Positions 14,286 to 15,038 of a DNA stretch of 15,038 nt are shown in pieces. Made by a program: the position numbers and the translations under genes. Location of the stretch: contig CAMZAI010000049.1 in NCBI GenBank assembly GCA_947304065.1, forward strand, positions 1 to 15,038, given 5' to 3'. Origin of the DNA: an uncultured Clostridia bacterium. GTDB taxonomy: Bacteria > Bacillota > Clostridia > Lachnospirales > Lachnospiraceae. The notes beneath the pieces are model-generated. The model was not told the origin of the DNA. It was given only the letters and a program-made list of their open reading frames with translations, and made no database searches. How positions within the stretch are numbered: the stretch's first letter is position 1; the number at the start of each line of letters is the position of its first letter.

Positions 14286-14314
14286 ATTATACAAAACCTT
14301 GTTTCAAATGTCAA
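14286..14314 (-). promoter_or_regulatory. Consensus sigma-A promoter of the uronate (kdu) operon
   Basis: On the minus strand an exact TTGACA (14314-14309), exactly 17 bases, and an exact TATAAT (14291-14286). The start is near 14279, with a leader of about 49 bases before the ATG. TGAAAC occurs twice, 20 bases apart, once in the spacer and once starting at the last base of the -10 box; spaced by about two helical turns, the copies could be an operator. So perfect a promoter usually needs a repressor. Confidence 0.9.
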
Positions 14315-14349
14315 AACTTATTTTCTGGTTTTTCAATATTGATCAAATA

Positions 14350-14375
14350 TGCCCGTTTTTGAAAAAAAGCGAGCA
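14350..14375 (-). terminator. Terminator after the split signalling gene
   Basis: On the minus strand TGCTCG (14375-14370) pairs with CGGGCA (14355-14350) including one T/G wobble. After a bulged C, TTTTT pairs with AAAAA around a short TTC loop. The stem begins right after the TAA at 14376-14378 and is followed by TATTTGAT. The AT-rich upper half makes it weaker than a classic terminator, but the position at the gene end fits. Confidence 0.5.
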
Positions 14376-15038
14376 TTATTCCGCATTTTTCATGGCTGCG
14401 TCGATCCTGTCCAGGATGTCCGTATACTCATCGAGGAATGCTTTGCTGTCCTCCAAGATGAAATCAATATTGTTCTCCTTCGCGGCAAACTCATGCTTCT
14501 TTGCATGTGCAGAGATATCCATTGCATTGATGGTAGCCATGGTGCTATTTGCCGCATGTGCCTCGATACCGTAATTCTAGTAATCTTTTGCATCGAGATA
14601 CTTATACATCATCCCGATCTTTTCCCTGCCGTCCTCAACAACGGTCTCGAGAAGTGAGCGCATGAAATCCTCTCCGCCACCGTACTGTGCGCTGGTTGCA
14701 TCATAGTCCATTCCCGCAACATTTCTCATAGCATCAGCAAAACTCATTTTTGTGCCTCCTTTTTCCTTACTGTCCTCAGCATGATCCGCATCGTTAACGT
14801 CTGTTCCCGCTGCATTGTTTTCATGGGGAGAACCGTTATCATCAGGCCGTTCGGCCGTTGATCCGAAATCCGTTATTACCATTTCTTCGGGAAGCAGCCT
14901 CATGACCGTTTCCTCGAGAAGTTTTGAATCTATCGGCTTTGTCAGATAGTCTGCAAAGCCCTCTTCGATATATTTTTCTTTAAGTCCGGCAAACGCATTT
15001 GCCGTAAGAACCACAACAGGCGTCCGATTATTGAGTCC
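14376..15038 (-). pseudogene. C-terminal end of a hybrid signalling protein (receiver + Hpt), interrupted by an amber codon
   Basis: The minus frame is open from the window edge for 153 codons to a TAG at 14579-14577, then continues in the same frame for 66 codons to a TAA at 14378-14376. The first part is the end of a receiver domain: TPVVVLTANAF, then GFADYLTKPID with the conserved Lys. An acidic linker follows, then an Hpt domain from MSFADAMRNVAG. Residues after the TAG clearly continue the Hpt fold: NYGIEAHAANSTMATINAMD, then AHAKKHEFAAKENNIDF and a final YTDILDRID helix. The likely phosphorylated His (EAHAANS) therefore lies after the stop. TAG replaces a position that is usually Lys or similar (AAG to TAG is one change). 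The upstream gene would be a hybrid sensor kinase. Recent nonsense mutation, sequencing error or read-through are the options; TAG ends two other genes in this window. Confidence 0.85.
14745..14760 (-). promoter_or_regulatory. Internal ribosome binding site and in-frame ATG before the Hpt domain
   Basis: AGGAGG (14760-14755) lies 7 bases before an in-frame ATG (14747-14745) that begins MSFADAMRNVAG, the first residues of the Hpt domain. Strength and spacing equal the best start signals in this window. The codons read Gly-Gly in the long frame, so chance is possible. If used, it makes a separate Hpt protein, now cut to 56 residues by the TAG at 14577. Confidence 0.45.

Noticed and set aside
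14577..14579. TAG as a sense codon (pyrrolysine or general recoding)
   Set aside because: TAG ends the DUF1667 and radical SAM genes at the expected lengths, so genome-wide recoding is not supported. No pyrrolysine genes or insertion context were seen in the window.
14390..14593. Separate 67-codon minus-strand frame across the Hpt region
   Set aside because: It is out of phase with the Hpt fold, which continues cleanly in the frame of the receiver domain across the TAG.

Overview
The window looks like a chromosomal segment of an anaerobic member of the Clostridia, most likely Lachnospiraceae or a close relative. The reasons are AGGAGG-type ribosome binding sites, GTG and TTG starts, consensus sigma-A promoters, the anaerobic glycerol-3-phosphate cluster with a DUF1667 protein, a DUF6171-type small protein, and a REC-GGDEF-EAL-PAS signalling protein. 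Base composition is moderate, with GC-rich third codon positions in most genes. The species call is inference. No phage, insertion-sequence or CRISPR signature was seen.

Left edge (1-485): the C-terminal tail of a plus-strand gene runs in from outside and stops at 134. Two bases later begins a very compact inverted-repeat element (136-262) that folds as a three-way junction. A palindromic bidirectional terminator (273-300) follows. It is shared with a minus-strand tRNA-Gly(GCC), which has a near-perfect promoter.

486-5405: a large minus-strand c-di-GMP signalling protein (response-regulator receiver, degenerate GGDEF, intact EAL phosphodiesterase, PAS tail) is divergent from a plus-strand pair, an EamA/DMT transporter and an AraC-family regulator. 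A 16-bp perfect palindrome sits in the divergent region.

5411-12215: a six-gene minus-strand operon. In transcription order it has glpK, a GlpA-like FAD dehydrogenase with a BFD-type iron-sulfur tail, a pyridine-nucleotide FAD oxidoreductase, DUF1667, a PflX-like radical SAM protein and a PIN/NYN-like RNA-processing candidate. Glycerol would be phosphorylated by GlpK and the glycerol-3-phosphate oxidised to dihydroxyacetone phosphate by the flavoprotein/Fe-S trio. The glpK leader carries a terminator-like hairpin between promoter and ribosome binding site, suggesting antitermination control. A perfect hairpin inside the convergent AraC gene is placed to end this operon.

12216-14314: a minus-strand uronate operon with a short-chain dehydrogenase (gluconate 5-dehydrogenase/KduD type), a Cys-rich DUF6171-like protein and kduI. 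It is driven by an exact-consensus promoter (TTGACA-17-TATAAT).

Right edge (14376-15038): the C-terminal end of a minus-strand hybrid signalling protein (receiver domain plus Hpt domain). An in-frame amber codon splits the Hpt domain just before its phosphorylatable histidine. A strong internal ribosome binding site precedes an in-frame ATG at the start of the Hpt domain.
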